Shown piece by piece: positions 50,723-58,841 of a stretch of DNA of 64,000 nt (position 1 is the stretch's first letter; each line of letters starts with the position of its first letter). Location of the stretch: NCBI GenBank assembly GCA_016125045.1, contig WGML01000005.1:62001-126000 (forward strand). Direction: 5' to 3'. This DNA comes from a bacterium (GTDB lineage Bacteria > Pseudomonadota > Alphaproteobacteria > Caulobacterales > Hyphomonadaceae). Position numbers and translations under genes: made by a program. The notes under the pieces are model-generated. The model was given only the letters and a program-made list of their open reading frames with translations, was not told where the DNA came from and did no database searches.

Positions 50723-52075
50723 CTATGCCATGACTTCAGTGACGGGCCGCGACGTGCGCATGGCGCCCATGCCGAATTCGCCCCTCGGCACGCCGACGAG
50801 CTGCTGGGCCGTCAGGGACAGTCGGGTGATCGGTTCGCCCTTGGAGGCGATATGCTGGCCGGCGATGTGGCGGCCGCCCGCGCCGCCGGCGAACAGCACG
50901 GGAATATTCTCGAGCGAATGGATCTTGGCGTAGCCGGTGTCGGAGAACGCCATGACCAGCATGTGATCGAGCAGCGTCCCCTCGCCTTCCTGTATCGCCT
51001 CCATCTCGTTGAGGAAGTCGCCGAACGCCCCCATCACCAGGCCCGCGAGTTCGCTCGTCTTGGGCTGATAGCCGAGGGTCGTGTCGGTCGGCTCGTCATG
51101 CGTGATCTGGTGATAGGTCTTCTGCTCACCGGCGATATAGGTGATCGATGTGCCCGGCGTGTGCACGAAGTTGAACACGCGCGTCTGGTTGCAGGCGAGC
51201 CCCATGGCGAGCAGTTTCGCCAGCATTTTCGAATTCGCGTTCACGACATCGATGGTGACGGAATTGCCGAGGTCCTTTGGCGCGTCTGGAACCTCGCACG
51301 CTTCGCAGGGCTCTGGACGCTGCAGCTGGATTTCGAGCTGTTTCTCGATCTCGCGCAGCGAGGTGAAATACTGGTCCAGCTTCAGCTGGTCCGAACGGCC
51401 GACTTCCGAGATCAGCGCCTTGCGCTGTTCGGCGATGCCGGAGAGGACGCTGCGCCTCAGGACGATGCTCGGATCAGGCGTCCAGTTGGGATCATTCGGA
51501 TCCTGGAAGCCCTCGCCGAACAGTCGCTGGTAGAGTTCAAGCGGCGTTGTCTCCGGCGTCGCGAAAGTGGCTCCGTTCCGGGTCGAGTGGCAGGCGGACT
51601 GGCCGCCGGACGCCGCGACGTCGACTTGCTTGAACCGCATGCCGGCGCCAAGCGCGTCCGCGACCGCCGTGTCGAAGGACGGTCCCGCCATCACCCGGTT
51701 CCTCGCCGGCGCCTCGCCGCCGAGGATCGCCGCATGGCCGCTCCAGTGGACGACGTTGGGCTTGCCGTCGCCGATGACCCGAAAGCCCGAAAACACCGAA
51801 ACCTTGTGCCGCAAGTGCTTGATCGATATCAGCTCGGGCGTCGCCTCGTAGCCGCGGCCAACGGTTTCCGGCACCCAGCGCGATCCGCCCAGCGGCGTGT
51901 CGGTGAGGCCGAGCCCCCAGAAATAGGTGCCGAACCGTGTCGGCAGCGCCGCCTTGTCGGCGTAGGCGGACCCATTGCCGTTGAGGAAGGCGTCGAGCGC
52001 GGGAACGCCGACGCAGACGCCTGCGCCCGCGACCGCTCCGCGCAGGATCGAGCGGCGGTTGAATCTCTTGGTCAT
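50723..52075 (-). CDS. DUF1552 family protein with Tat signal
   Basis: 450-residue protein with a twin-arginine signal (MTKRFNRRSILRGAVAGAGVCVGVPALDAF), so it is probably folded with a cofactor or partner before export. The rest matches DUF1552, typical of planctomycetes, myxobacteria and some proteobacteria: RFGTYFWGLGLTD, FRVIGDGKPNVVHWSGHAAILGG, LPYLFAGG-like PVLFAGGAGGRHIAGQH. Its start overlaps the DUF1592 gene stop (ATGA). In other genomes these two families are often adjacent. Biochemical role unknown. Confidence 0.88.
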   Translation of the reverse strand: MTKRFNRRSILRGAVAGAGVCVGVPALDAFLNGNGSAYADKAALPTRFGTYFWGLGLTDTPLGGSRWVPETVGRGYEATPELISIKHLRHKVSVFSGFRVIGDGKPNVVHWSGHAAILGGEAPARNRVMAGPSFDTAVADALGAGMRFKQVDVAASGGQSACHSTRNGATFATPETTPLELYQRLFGEGFQDPNDPNWTPDPSIVLRRSVLSGIAEQRKALISEVGRSDQLKLDQYFTSLREIEKQLEIQLQRPEPCEACEVPDAPKDLGNSVTIDVVNANSKMLAKLLAMGLACNQTRVFNFVHTPGTSITYIAGEQKTYHQITHDEPTDTTLGYQPKTSELAGLVMGAFGDFLNEMEAIQEGEGTLLDHMLVMAFSDTGYAKIHSLENIPVLFAGGAGGRHIAGQHIASKGEPITRLSLTAQQLVGVPRGEFGMGAMRTSRPVTEVMA

Positions 52076-53838
52076 TGTCCTCCTCCTGAGGCGGCTGGCC
52101 GTGTCGATGTGTCTGCGTGCGTGGTTCCAGGACCCGCCGGAACGCCCTCTGGCGGGCGCACCGTCAGGAAGTTCGGATGGGTGAGGATCGTCCGGTACAG
52201 CGCCTTCATCCGATAGCCGGCGCCCGCGAACGCCTCCTGCTGTTTTGCGAGCAGCGCGTACTCGTCCGTCGCCGTCGTGCGTCCGACGCTGTAGGCGTGC
52301 ACCTTGCGAACCAGGCAGGCCGGCACCAGGGGGTGACCGGAAAGATAGTCTCCGAGCCCTTGCGCGCCGGAGAAGGTCTGCCCGCCGATACTGGCGCTGA
52401 CGTCGATCACCTCGCCGTTTTCAAGCAGCCTGTACTGGCCGAGCCCGTCGAAGTGTTCGAGCGCGAGGCCGGCCGGATCGGAAATCATGTGGCAGGTCGA
52501 GCAGCCGGTGTTGCTCATGTGATCGATCAGGCGGGCGCGCACGGTGCCGTTCTCCAGCGCCTGCACCTTGGAAAAGTCGACATCCGGCGGGGGATCGGGG
52601 GTGGCGACGCACAGGAAGATGTCGTGCAGCCTGACGCCTCGCACGGTGGGCGAGGAACTCCCGGGATGGGAGAACAGGGACAGGAACGTGACCTGGGTCA
52701 GCACGCCCGAGCGCTCACTGTCCTTGTCGAACGTGTGTCGCGACCACGGTTCGGCTGATGCGTAGGGCACATCATAGACGGCCGCCAGCGTGCGGTTGAG
52801 GAAGGTGTCGCGGCTCGTGAACACCTCCCGATAGTCGCGATCACGCGCGACGAGATGGTCAACAAGGAATCTCAGCGTCTCCTCGCGCGCGCTGTCGGCG
52901 ACCGCCTGCGAGAATTTCGGATAGGTGAGCGAGTCCTTGGTGAGCGTGTCGAACGCCTCGAACTGCATCATGTCGGTGAAGAAGGCGCGCACGCCGCGTT
53001 CGAGCTTGGGCGACGCGAGCATCCGCTCGACCTCGGCCGCCAGTCCCTCCTCGTCATGCAGCTCGCCATTGGCGGCCGCCCGCAGCAACGCCGCATCCGG
53101 CGGGCCGTCCCAGAGCACGAAGGAGAGCCTTGATGCAATCGTGTAGGCGTCGAAACGGTGGGCGCCGGGTTTCGCCGGGTCCGGCTCGGCCGCCTCGACG
53201 CGGAACAGAAAATCGGGCGACATCAGCATGGCGACGAGGGCGTGCTGGACGCCCGTATCGAAGTCTCCGGTCTCCGTGCGCGCCTTGTCCCAGACCGCGA
53301 CGAACCCCTCGATCTCGGGGGCGGACAGGGGACGACGAAAAAGCTGCTGGCCCCTGCCCTTGATGAAGGCCGTCGCGCAGTCGGCCGCCGCCTGCGCTTC
53401 CGGATCGGCGCCGCAGCCGATCAGCGCATCTCGGGCCTTGTTCGTCACCACCTGTTCGGCGATCGAACGGGCGACCGAGTAATACTGTTCCAGTCCGCTC
53501 GTGGTGATGGACAGGCGGCGGTTGCCGATCGCCTGGAGACCATCTTCGCGCATTTCGGGTTCAAACCTGGCGTTGATCTGAACGGCGTCTGCGAACATGT
53601 CGGCGATCACATTGCGATACTGACTCTCGGTCAGCCGGCGGTAGGCGGCGTTGAACGCTGTCTTGTCCTGATAGGGGGCGTAGCTTGCGTCGGGGGCGGC
53701 GTCGGGCCGCTCCCCGGCGCCCGCCCCGGCGCTTGCCTGGCTGGCGAGACCCGCCCCGACGTCGGCTGTCGTCTCCACCGACGGGCTCGCGCACCCGAAA
53801 AGCCCCGCGCACAGGACGCCAAGCAACCGTCGTCTCAT
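52072..53838 (-). CDS. DUF1592-type lipoprotein with CxxCH haem motif
   Basis: 588-residue exported lipoprotein (signal MRRRLLGVLCAGLFGC). Domains in order look like DUF1587 (YRRLTESQYRNVIADMF), DUF1595 (LFRRPLSAPEIEGFVAVW), DUF1592 (FDAYTIASRLSFVLWDGPPD), DUF1588 (RSGVLTQVTFLSLFSHPGSSSPTVRG) and DUF1585 (GLGDYLSGHPLVPACLVRKVHAYSVGR). The sequence CSTCH within NTGCSTCHMISDPAG is a c-type haem attachment motif. The start was set to the ATG at 53838, which begins the lipoprotein signal; the track begins 38 codons earlier. First gene of a three-gene operon. Such sets are typical of planctomycetes and myxobacteria and their function is unsolved. Confidence 0.88.
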   Translation of the reverse strand: MRRRLLGVLCAGLFGCASPSVETTADVGAGLASQASAGAGAGERPDAAPDASYAPYQDKTAFNAAYRRLTESQYRNVIADMFADAVQINARFEPEMREDGLQAIGNRRLSITTSGLEQYYSVARSIAEQVVTNKARDALIGCGADPEAQAAADCATAFIKGRGQQLFRRPLSAPEIEGFVAVWDKARTETGDFDTGVQHALVAMLMSPDFLFRVEAAEPDPAKPGAHRFDAYTIASRLSFVLWDGPPDAALLRAAANGELHDEEGLAAEVERMLASPKLERGVRAFFTDMMQFEAFDTLTKDSLTYPKFSQAVADSAREETLRFLVDHLVARDRDYREVFTSRDTFLNRTLAAVYDVPYASAEPWSRHTFDKDSERSGVLTQVTFLSLFSHPGSSSPTVRGVRLHDIFLCVATPDPPPDVDFSKVQALENGTVRARLIDHMSNTGCSTCHMISDPAGLALEHFDGLGQYRLLENGEVIDVSASIGGQTFSGAQGLGDYLSGHPLVPACLVRKVHAYSVGRTTATDEYALLAKQQEAFAGAGYRMKALYRTILTHPNFLTVRPPEGVPAGPGTTHADTSTRPAASGGGQ

Positions 53839-54250
53839 ATCCAGGCGCACCTTGTTCGCTCCCCAGGATCGGCGCGACCGGAAGACCGGCGCCCCGGTCA
53901 TGTCATCGGTGGTTTTCTGGGCGTCAAACCCGGGCGGTCTTTGCGCCGCCAACCACAGGAAAGCTTGCTATTGGACGGACATATAGTCAATCAGTCGGGG
54001 GTCAGACAGCCAGGAGCCAATCAGTCGGGGGCCAATCAGTCGGGGACGGGCCGAGGTCGCGTCAGGGCAGATCATGACAATCGCCTCGCGCGTGTCGACA
54101 GGCTCGCGACGCCGCCCTGCCCCGACCGCGTCAGACGAGCTGCTTTGCGAACGCCGATGAGTCGGGAAGATTTCGTCCACTTCCCGGCAACTCAAAGGTT
54201 TGTTGGTTCGGGCCGTCGGCGAGGTCCGCGCATCGCCCGGTGTGCGGCGG
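53839..54250. other. 412-base intergenic region upstream of the DUF1592 operon
   Basis: Between the DUF1592 gene and the next minus-strand gene. Apart from the 15-bp tandem array at 53986-54046 I see no gene: the short ORFs here (for example 53968-54195 minus) have no conserved look. It should hold the promoter of the DUF1592 operon, but no clear -35/-10 pair was found. Confidence 0.5.
53986..54046. repeat. 15-bp tandem repeat array, four units
   Basis: Units of 15 bases start at 53986, 54001, 54016 and 54031. Units 1, 3 and 4 read G(T/C)CAATCAGTCGGGG; unit 2 is degenerate (GTCAGACAGCCAGGA). The array lies about 150 bases upstream of the DUF1592 lipoprotein start. Confidence 0.85.
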
Positions 54251-56251
54251 CTACTCCAACGGCTTCATGCGGATCGACATCTGATATTCATAACCCTGCC
54301 CTTCCGCGGCCTTCGCCGACACCTCTTTTTGGTAGGCGCCCGGCAGGCTGATCGTCTGGACATTTGGAAAACCGGGAGGGGATTCCCAGTCGCAACGGAC
54401 GAGCCCGCGGTCGCTAGGCGGCCTCATGCAGGTCGGCTCCGCACCGATGAGCCTCGAAAGACTGGCGACGACGGCCTCGGGCGTCCGCGCCGGATCGAGC
54501 GTTCTCTCGAAAAAAGTCCACTGGAGCCCGAGTCGTGGCATCGATTTCGGGCCGTCGATGCTCACCCTGCTTCGGTCAAACTCACGGATGTAATAGGGGC
54601 CCGGAAACCCGTTCGCCTCCAACCACGCCGCCGCCTCCACCTTCGTGCCAGTGCGCAGCGGACCCTCCGGGCCGAGCAGGCGTTCGAGCGTGAACACATC
54701 GCCGGACGTCCCTGCCGGCGCAGAGCCCGCCGGCGCCGGGGCCGGAGACGCGCCTGAGGACGCGCCTGAGGATGCCCTTTCCGGCGCAGCACCGATCAGA
54801 TGGCGCTCGCGCAGCTCGTCCAGCCGCTGGATCCGGCCCGCGAACAGCGCGGCCGCGTGCGCCCGCGGCGCGAAGAGCTTTTCCCGAAGAAGGTTGACGT
54901 CACCTTCAAGAGGGATTTCGAGGTCCTCTTCACGCCCCTGGGACGCCTGAGCGTAAGTTGTGTCCCGATCACGCGCTTGGATCGCCTCGTAAAACGATTG
55001 AGTCGGGGCCACCCCGATAAACACCTGCGCGATCAGTCCGCACCCCCAAGGCCCGATGTCCTGCGTCGGGATCGAGGATCCCCTGGAAATGTTATCGTAC
55101 CAGTCGAAGTCTTGGAACGCCGTGACGCACGCCGTTCCGCTGTCCGGCCGGGCAGGTTGTCCGTCGGCCTCCAGGACCCAGACCATCGCCTGCGCGGGGC
55201 CTAGCGAGCGCACCTGCCGCATGTCCTCGCGCCGCCATGCGACCTCGCCGGCGTGAATCTGGTAGAAGGGCTCCCCCCACTTCGCGACGTAGCTGTCAGC
55301 CAGCCCCTCCAATTCGCGGCTAAGCCCCGTATTGCCCTCCTCGCGTACGAACGCAGTCACCAGGCCGTCATTCGGCCAGCCGGTACCAGCGCCGACGGCG
55401 AGCACGCCCTGAACGAGAGGACGTGCTGTGCCCGGACCGGCGACCCTCGCCTGCATCTGGCTGAACATGTACTGTTCCATCCTCGGGGGTTGGTATTGAA
55501 TGCTCTCCCACTCGCCCGTCTCCGGCTTCGGCCCAAGCCGGATGCCGCGAATATCAAAGCGGGCGTACGGGCCGCCGTCGATCCCTGTAGGCAGGTCGCG
55601 CACGCGCGTGACGACCTCAAGCCCACCGTCGAAGCTCCGTTCCCGCGTGCGTTCGTCGTGCGGGTTCTGGCTGGCGGCAACGGTATTCTGCGCCTGAAGG
55701 CGGACCGTTCCATCCCGCTGGCTCGTGAGGCTGAAGGGATAGCACCAGCCCGGCCGGCCGGTGTACTGGTCGGGCGTCACACCAAACGAAACGCTGGCCG
55801 CGTTCGGGTCGTCATTGCTCCAGGCCGTACACATCGCATGGCCGTTGTTGACAACGGCTGAGTAGGAACCGCTCTCTCCGAAGAACACGACGAGATCGAA
55901 AGGCCACATCCGGGAACTCGGAGCGGCCTGGGTGATCGCTTGGACCGCGTCATCCGACAGACGGATCTGCGTGTAGCCGCTCCAGTCGCCGCCGGCGTTT
56001 GCAGTCCGCGAGGGGCTCGCAGCCGTCTCGGTCGCCAAGGGACCGGAACGCTCGCTTGCCGGTGTCGATTCCTGCGTCACCGCGAGCTCAGCGCCGGCGC
56101 CCGCATCCGCCTCATTCGTCGCGGCTGGCTGACCGCAGGCTTGCGCGGCCAGCGTGAGGGCCAGCACGCAAGAAAGCAGTATTGGCCGGGAGACAGCAGA
56201 CTTGCCGATCTCGATGGCGCCCCGCCTCACCAACGCACACGAACCAGTCAT
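54251..56251 (-). CDS. Large exported protein of unknown function
   Basis: 666 residues. The N-terminus has a signal sequence (about residues 20-40, ALTLAAQACGQ), which could be a lipoprotein signal with a non-ideal lipobox or a normal cleavage site. A low-complexity Ala/Ser/Thr linker follows (about 40-85). The body has paired cysteines and many aromatic residues (SGYTQIRLSDDAVQAI, GRPGWCYPFSLTSQRDG), then a second low-complexity linker (SSGASSGASPAPAPAGSAPAG) near 490 and a C-terminal domain. No family recognised. Codon use is less GC-biased than its neighbours. The ATG at 56251 has GGAGAGG directly upstream. It is the gene nearest the 3' side of tRNA-Val. Confidence 0.7.
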   Translation of the reverse strand: MTGSCALVRRGAIEIGKSAVSRPILLSCVLALTLAAQACGQPAATNEADAGAGAELAVTQESTPASERSGPLATETAASPSRTANAGGDWSGYTQIRLSDDAVQAITQAAPSSRMWPFDLVVFFGESGSYSAVVNNGHAMCTAWSNDDPNAASVSFGVTPDQYTGRPGWCYPFSLTSQRDGTVRLQAQNTVAASQNPHDERTRERSFDGGLEVVTRVRDLPTGIDGGPYARFDIRGIRLGPKPETGEWESIQYQPPRMEQYMFSQMQARVAGPGTARPLVQGVLAVGAGTGWPNDGLVTAFVREEGNTGLSRELEGLADSYVAKWGEPFYQIHAGEVAWRREDMRQVRSLGPAQAMVWVLEADGQPARPDSGTACVTAFQDFDWYDNISRGSSIPTQDIGPWGCGLIAQVFIGVAPTQSFYEAIQARDRDTTYAQASQGREEDLEIPLEGDVNLLREKLFAPRAHAAALFAGRIQRLDELRERHLIGAAPERASSGASSGASPAPAPAGSAPAGTSGDVFTLERLLGPEGPLRTGTKVEAAAWLEANGFPGPYYIREFDRSRVSIDGPKSMPRLGLQWTFFERTLDPARTPEAVVASLSRLIGAEPTCMRPPSDRGLVRCDWESPPGFPNVQTISLPGAYQKEVSAKAAEGQGYEYQMSIRMKPLE
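54747..54770 (-). repeat. 12-bp tandem duplication in the 666-aa exported protein gene
   Basis: The + strand unit GACGCGCCTGAG is repeated twice, followed by a similar GATGCC stretch. It encodes the SSGASSGAS linker on the minus strand. Confidence 0.75.
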
Positions 56252-56576
56252 GCCCCTCTCCCCAAACCCGACGTCTGCGCCTCAACTCACTACTTAACCT
56301 GTATGACGAGCTTGCGAGGCGTGCTCTGAAGGTCAAGTCAAACTCGTCGCTCAGCACGAGGTTTGACGTTTTTGTTATCGAACTCTCGATCGATGTATTT
56401 GCCGAGCGCGCGCGGGTTTCCCTCGAGCAGCGGACCAGAGCCCTGTTGCTTGCCCTTGATGTCATTTGGGTCGAGCCGGATCGCGAGCCGGGAGGGCCGC
56501 CCGGTTCAAAACGTCAAGGGCCGCCCCATCCCACTGCGCGGCGACCTGCTGACATCACCAAAGATGGTCGGTCAGA
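56252..56576. other. 325-base intergenic region between the exported protein gene and tRNA-Val
   Basis: Noticeably less GC-rich than the rest, especially 56280-56410. It contains a + strand intrinsic terminator-like hairpin (56337-56373). A minus-strand frame of about 48 codons (reading RLDPNDIKGKQQ and GKYIDREFDNKN) looks protein-like but has a stop just upstream and no start, so it may be a remnant. No intact gene is supported. Confidence 0.4.
56337..56373 (+). terminator. Intrinsic terminator-like hairpin without an upstream gene
   Basis: GTCAAACTCGT (56337-56347) pairs with ACGAGGTTTGAC (56356-56367) with one bulged base and an 8-base loop, followed by GTTTTTG. The T-tract is on the + strand, but no + strand gene lies upstream; the nearest gene there is on the minus strand and starts at 56251. 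Confidence 0.6.
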
Positions 56577-56651
<75 letters not shown>

Positions 56652-56678
56652 GGCGCATGGGTCTGCGCGAAGACGCTG

Positions 56679-56707
56679 CTAATGCCGCCTCCGTGGTGCG
56701 GCGTCAA
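56679..56707 (-). promoter_or_regulatory. Promoter of tRNA-Val
   Basis: On the minus strand TTGACG (56707-56702), 17 bases, then CATTAG (56684-56679), about 27 bases before the mature tRNA 5' end. Spacing and -35 are near consensus. Confidence 0.6.
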
Positions 56708-57064
56708 TGGCGCCTGGCGGAGCATGAGGGCGCCCGCCGGATGCCGCGCCAGACGCCTCGGCCACGACCCCGAGACCCTCCGCGACGCCCTTGGCGCTGA
56801 CGCCCTCCGATCCGGGCGGCCCCCACCTCCGCGATCCTGCCATCATGCGTCAGGTCGGGTCCCGGTCGGATATCGCGGGGATTGTCCCCCTTTCGGTCGG
56901 GGCGACGGGGCGCTCCAGGGGGCGGAATCGGGCTGTTTCGCCGTCAAACCGGGCCGTCCCGGTGGGCCCGGAGCATCCCGCAGCCACGCCCCGAACATCA
57001 CTCTGACCCGTTTCTGACGCCCGGTCACGAAAGCCGATCACAAAAGCCCGGTCACAGGCGCAGG
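56708..57064. other. Intergenic region between tRNA-Val and cpdR
   Basis: About 357 bases upstream of the tRNA promoter and downstream of cpdR. Only overlapping short ORFs of low-complexity GC-rich composition are present. I see no gene or clear regulatory element. Confidence 0.5.
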
Positions 57065-57424
57065 TCAGGCCGCGACCACGCGCTCCACCTCGGCCACCAG
57101 GTCCTTCAGGTGGAAGGGCTTGGACAGGACGCGCGCCTCCTTGGGCGCCGGGTGATTCTGGCTCAGCGCCACGGCCGCGAAGCCCGTGATGAACATGATC
57201 TTCATGGCCGGATCGAGCTCCGCCCCCCGCCGCGCCAGCTCGATCCCGTCAAGCCCCGGCATCACGATGTCGGTCAGCAGAAGGTCGAACACCTCGCGTT
57301 CAAGCGCCGTCAGCGCCTGGCGGCCGTCGTCGAACGCCCGCACCGAATGGCCCGCCCGCACCAGCGCGTTGGACAGAAAGCCGCGCAGGCTGTCGTCGTC
57401 TTCCGCGAGCAGGATCTTCACCAT
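57065..57424 (-). CDS. cpdR: Single-domain response regulator CpdR
   Basis: 119-residue receiver-only protein matching CpdR in length and motifs: acidic pocket ILLAEDDDS, phospho-acceptor Asp52 in LLTDIVMPGLDG, conserved Thr in FITGFA and Lys in VLSKPF. In Caulobacter, unphosphorylated CpdR is an adaptor that primes ClpXP for cell-cycle substrates and helps CtrA degradation; CckA-ChpT controls its phosphorylation. The protein ends in VVAA, consistent with the alanine-ended tail linked to its own ClpXP turnover. The start ATG 57424 was chosen (the track begins ten codons earlier); ATG 57430 is possible. It is divergent from an N-formylglutamate amidohydrolase gene, a neighbourhood common in alphaproteobacteria. 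Confidence 0.88.
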   Translation of the reverse strand: MVKILLAEDDDSLRGFLSNALVRAGHSVRAFDDGRQALTALEREVFDLLLTDIVMPGLDGIELARRGAELDPAMKIMFITGFAAVALSQNHPAPKEARVLSKPFHLKDLVAEVERVVAA

Positions 57425-57529
57425 TCCCATCGTCCGCATCAGCCTTCCCGACATCTATGCTAGACCGTGTGCACGTCGCGGGTAAAGCCGACGTGAAGAT
57501 GCCGCCTTGACGATCCGTGCGCACCGGCA

Positions 57530-58555
57530 ATGATGCCGCTCATGACGCTGGGGTTGACCATTGCAAGCGCTCCGGGGGCGCGGCCCGGGGAGGACCCCTG
57601 GGGGCCGGTGTTCGCCATCGAGGAGCCGGTGTCCGTGGTCGCGCCGGTGGTCTTCGCCTCGCCGCATTCCGGACGCCGCTACCCGGACGTGTTTCTCGAC
57701 GCCTGCCGCGCGCCGCTCGCCGACCTTCGCCGCATCGAGGACGCCTATGTCGACCGGCTGCTCGCCGACGTCCACACCTGCGGCGCGCCGCTGATCCATG
57801 GCCTGATCGGGCGCGCCTGTATCGATCTGAACCGCGCCGAGACCGAGATCGACCCGGACATGTTCTCGGACGCGGGAACCATGTACGCCGCCGCCGCCCG
57901 GACCCCGCGGGTCGCCGCTGGGCTCGGCTGCATTCCGCGCGTCGCCCACAACGGGGCGGCCATCTATGGGCGCAAACTTGCGAAGGCTGACGCCGAGGCG
58001 CGCTTTCGGGCGGTCTACCGGCCTTATCACCGCGCGCTGGAGGCCCTGCTTCGGCGGGGCGAGGCGATGTTCGGCCGCTGCTGGCTGATCGATGTGCACT
58101 CCATGCCGGACGACGGCCCCGCGCCCGCCCGCGACCGCAACGCATCCGGCCCCGCCCTGCGCGCCGAGGCCTCCGGCGCGGACATCGTGATCGGCGATCG
58201 CTTCGGCGCGGCGTGCGGGGGTGAGTTCGCGGATCACATCGAGACCCTCTTCCGCCGCCGCGGCTACACCACCGCGCGCAACAAGCCCTACGCCGGCGGG
58301 TTTGCGACCGTGCACTACGGGCGACCCGCCCTCGGCCGGGAGGCCGTGCAGATCGAGGTGCGACGCCGCCTCTATCTCGACGAAGACGCCGTCGAGCCGC
58401 ACGAAGGCTTCTTTGCTCTGAAGGAATGCCTGACTGAGATCGCGGGGGAGATCTGCGCCTTCGCCTGCGACCGCGTTCTCGGGGAGCGTCAGGACAAGAA
58501 AAAGGCCGCGTCGGATGCCGACGCGGCCAAGGTCTTAGGGAGGAAACGCCCATAA
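57530..58555 (+). CDS. N-formylglutamate amidohydrolase family protein
   Basis: 341-residue member of the N-formylglutamate amidohydrolase (HutG-like) family, which in histidine catabolism releases formate and glutamate. Family motifs are VFASPHSGRRYPD, GLIGRACIDLNRAETEIDPDMF, LIDVHSMPDD and the GDRFGAAC stretch. No other hut genes are nearby, so the true substrate may differ. The start is uncertain: ATG 57530, 57533 or 57542. The last 19 codons (DKKKAASDADAAK onward) contain a perfect hairpin that is the terminator of a minus-strand small RNA candidate, so the 3' end has a dual role. Confidence 0.87.
   Translation: MMPLMTLGLTIASAPGARPGEDPWGPVFAIEEPVSVVAPVVFASPHSGRRYPDVFLDACRAPLADLRRIEDAYVDRLLADVHTCGAPLIHGLIGRACIDLNRAETEIDPDMFSDAGTMYAAAARTPRVAAGLGCIPRVAHNGAAIYGRKLAKADAEARFRAVYRPYHRALEALLRRGEAMFGRCWLIDVHSMPDDGPAPARDRNASGPALRAEASGADIVIGDRFGAACGGEFADHIETLFRRRGYTTARNKPYAGGFATVHYGRPALGREAVQIEVRRRLYLDEDAVEPHEGFFALKECLTEIAGEICAFACDRVLGERQDKKKAASDADAAKVLGRKRP
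58496..58528 (-). terminator. Intrinsic terminator on the minus strand
   Basis: GGCCGCGTCGG (58504-58514) and CCGACGCGGCC (58518-58528) form a perfect 11-bp stem with a three-base loop. Read on the minus strand it is followed by TTTTTCTT (58503-58496). It lies inside the 3' end of the amidohydrolase gene but is oriented to end a minus-strand transcript. Confidence 0.85.
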
Positions 58556-58577
58556 GGGCAGCAGCGCCGAAGCGCCA
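58498..58577 (-). ncRNA. Candidate trans-acting small RNA of the MmgR (alpha-r8) type
   Basis: About 80 nt on the minus strand. It is bounded by a promoter (58584-58612) and a strong intrinsic terminator. From 5' to 3' it has a small hairpin GCGC-TTCG-GCGC (58575-58564), GCCC-TTAT-GGGC, an unpaired stretch GTTTCCTCCCTAAGACC (complementary to Shine-Dalgarno sequences) and the terminator stem. The TTTCCTCCC core, the size, the two-hairpin layout and the position next to an XRE gene match what I recall of MmgR in Sinorhizobium and relatives. It overlaps the stop codon and last codons of the amidohydrolase gene on the opposite strand. Family assignment is by recall, not by covariance search. Confidence 0.7.
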
Positions 58578-58583
58578 CGACCC

Positions 58584-58612
58584 CTCTTACGCTGCAGTGC
58601 AAAAGAGTTCAA
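58584..58612 (-). promoter_or_regulatory. Promoter of the small RNA
   Basis: On the minus strand TTGAAC (58612-58607), 17 bases, then TAAGAG (58589-58584). The expected start is at about 58577, giving an RNA of about 80 nt to the T-tract. Confidence 0.6.
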
Positions 58613-58817
58613 GAGCCTGCTGCTGCTTCCGGCCGCTGAGGCCAAATTGCCGCATTTTGAGGCGCTTTCTGTCCATGTTTCGGGCGGCGTCAGGTGTTTG
58701 AACCATCTCTAATGTTGCAGCGCACAAGATCTTTCGGTGTCTAACTCGCCTTTTCGCCTGTGTTGTGGCGCGCAGCTTGCTCCTCCCCCTGCGAACGGTC
58801 TCCAAATGGCACGGGGA

Positions 58818-58833
58818 CCCGCAAACGCGGGAG
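58818..58833 (+). other. Hairpin covering part of the XRE ribosome binding site
   Basis: CCCGC (58818-58822) pairs with GCGGG (58827-58831) around AAAC. The Shine-Dalgarno sequence GGGAG (58829-58833) shares its first three bases with the stem, 8 bases before the ATG. It may limit translation; no ligand or partner is evident. Confidence 0.35.
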
Positions 58834-58841
58834 CATAAACA

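Noticed and set aside
49553-52216. 887-aa plus-strand ORF
   Set aside because: Antisense shadow covering the unknown exported protein and DUF1552 genes, both of which have signal peptides, overlapping starts and family motifs on the minus strand.
53158-54351. Plus-strand 397-aa ORF containing NQSGA-type pentapeptide repeats
   Set aside because: The repeats are just the 15-bp intergenic array read in frame; the rest is antisense to the DUF1592 gene. Not a pentapeptide-repeat protein.
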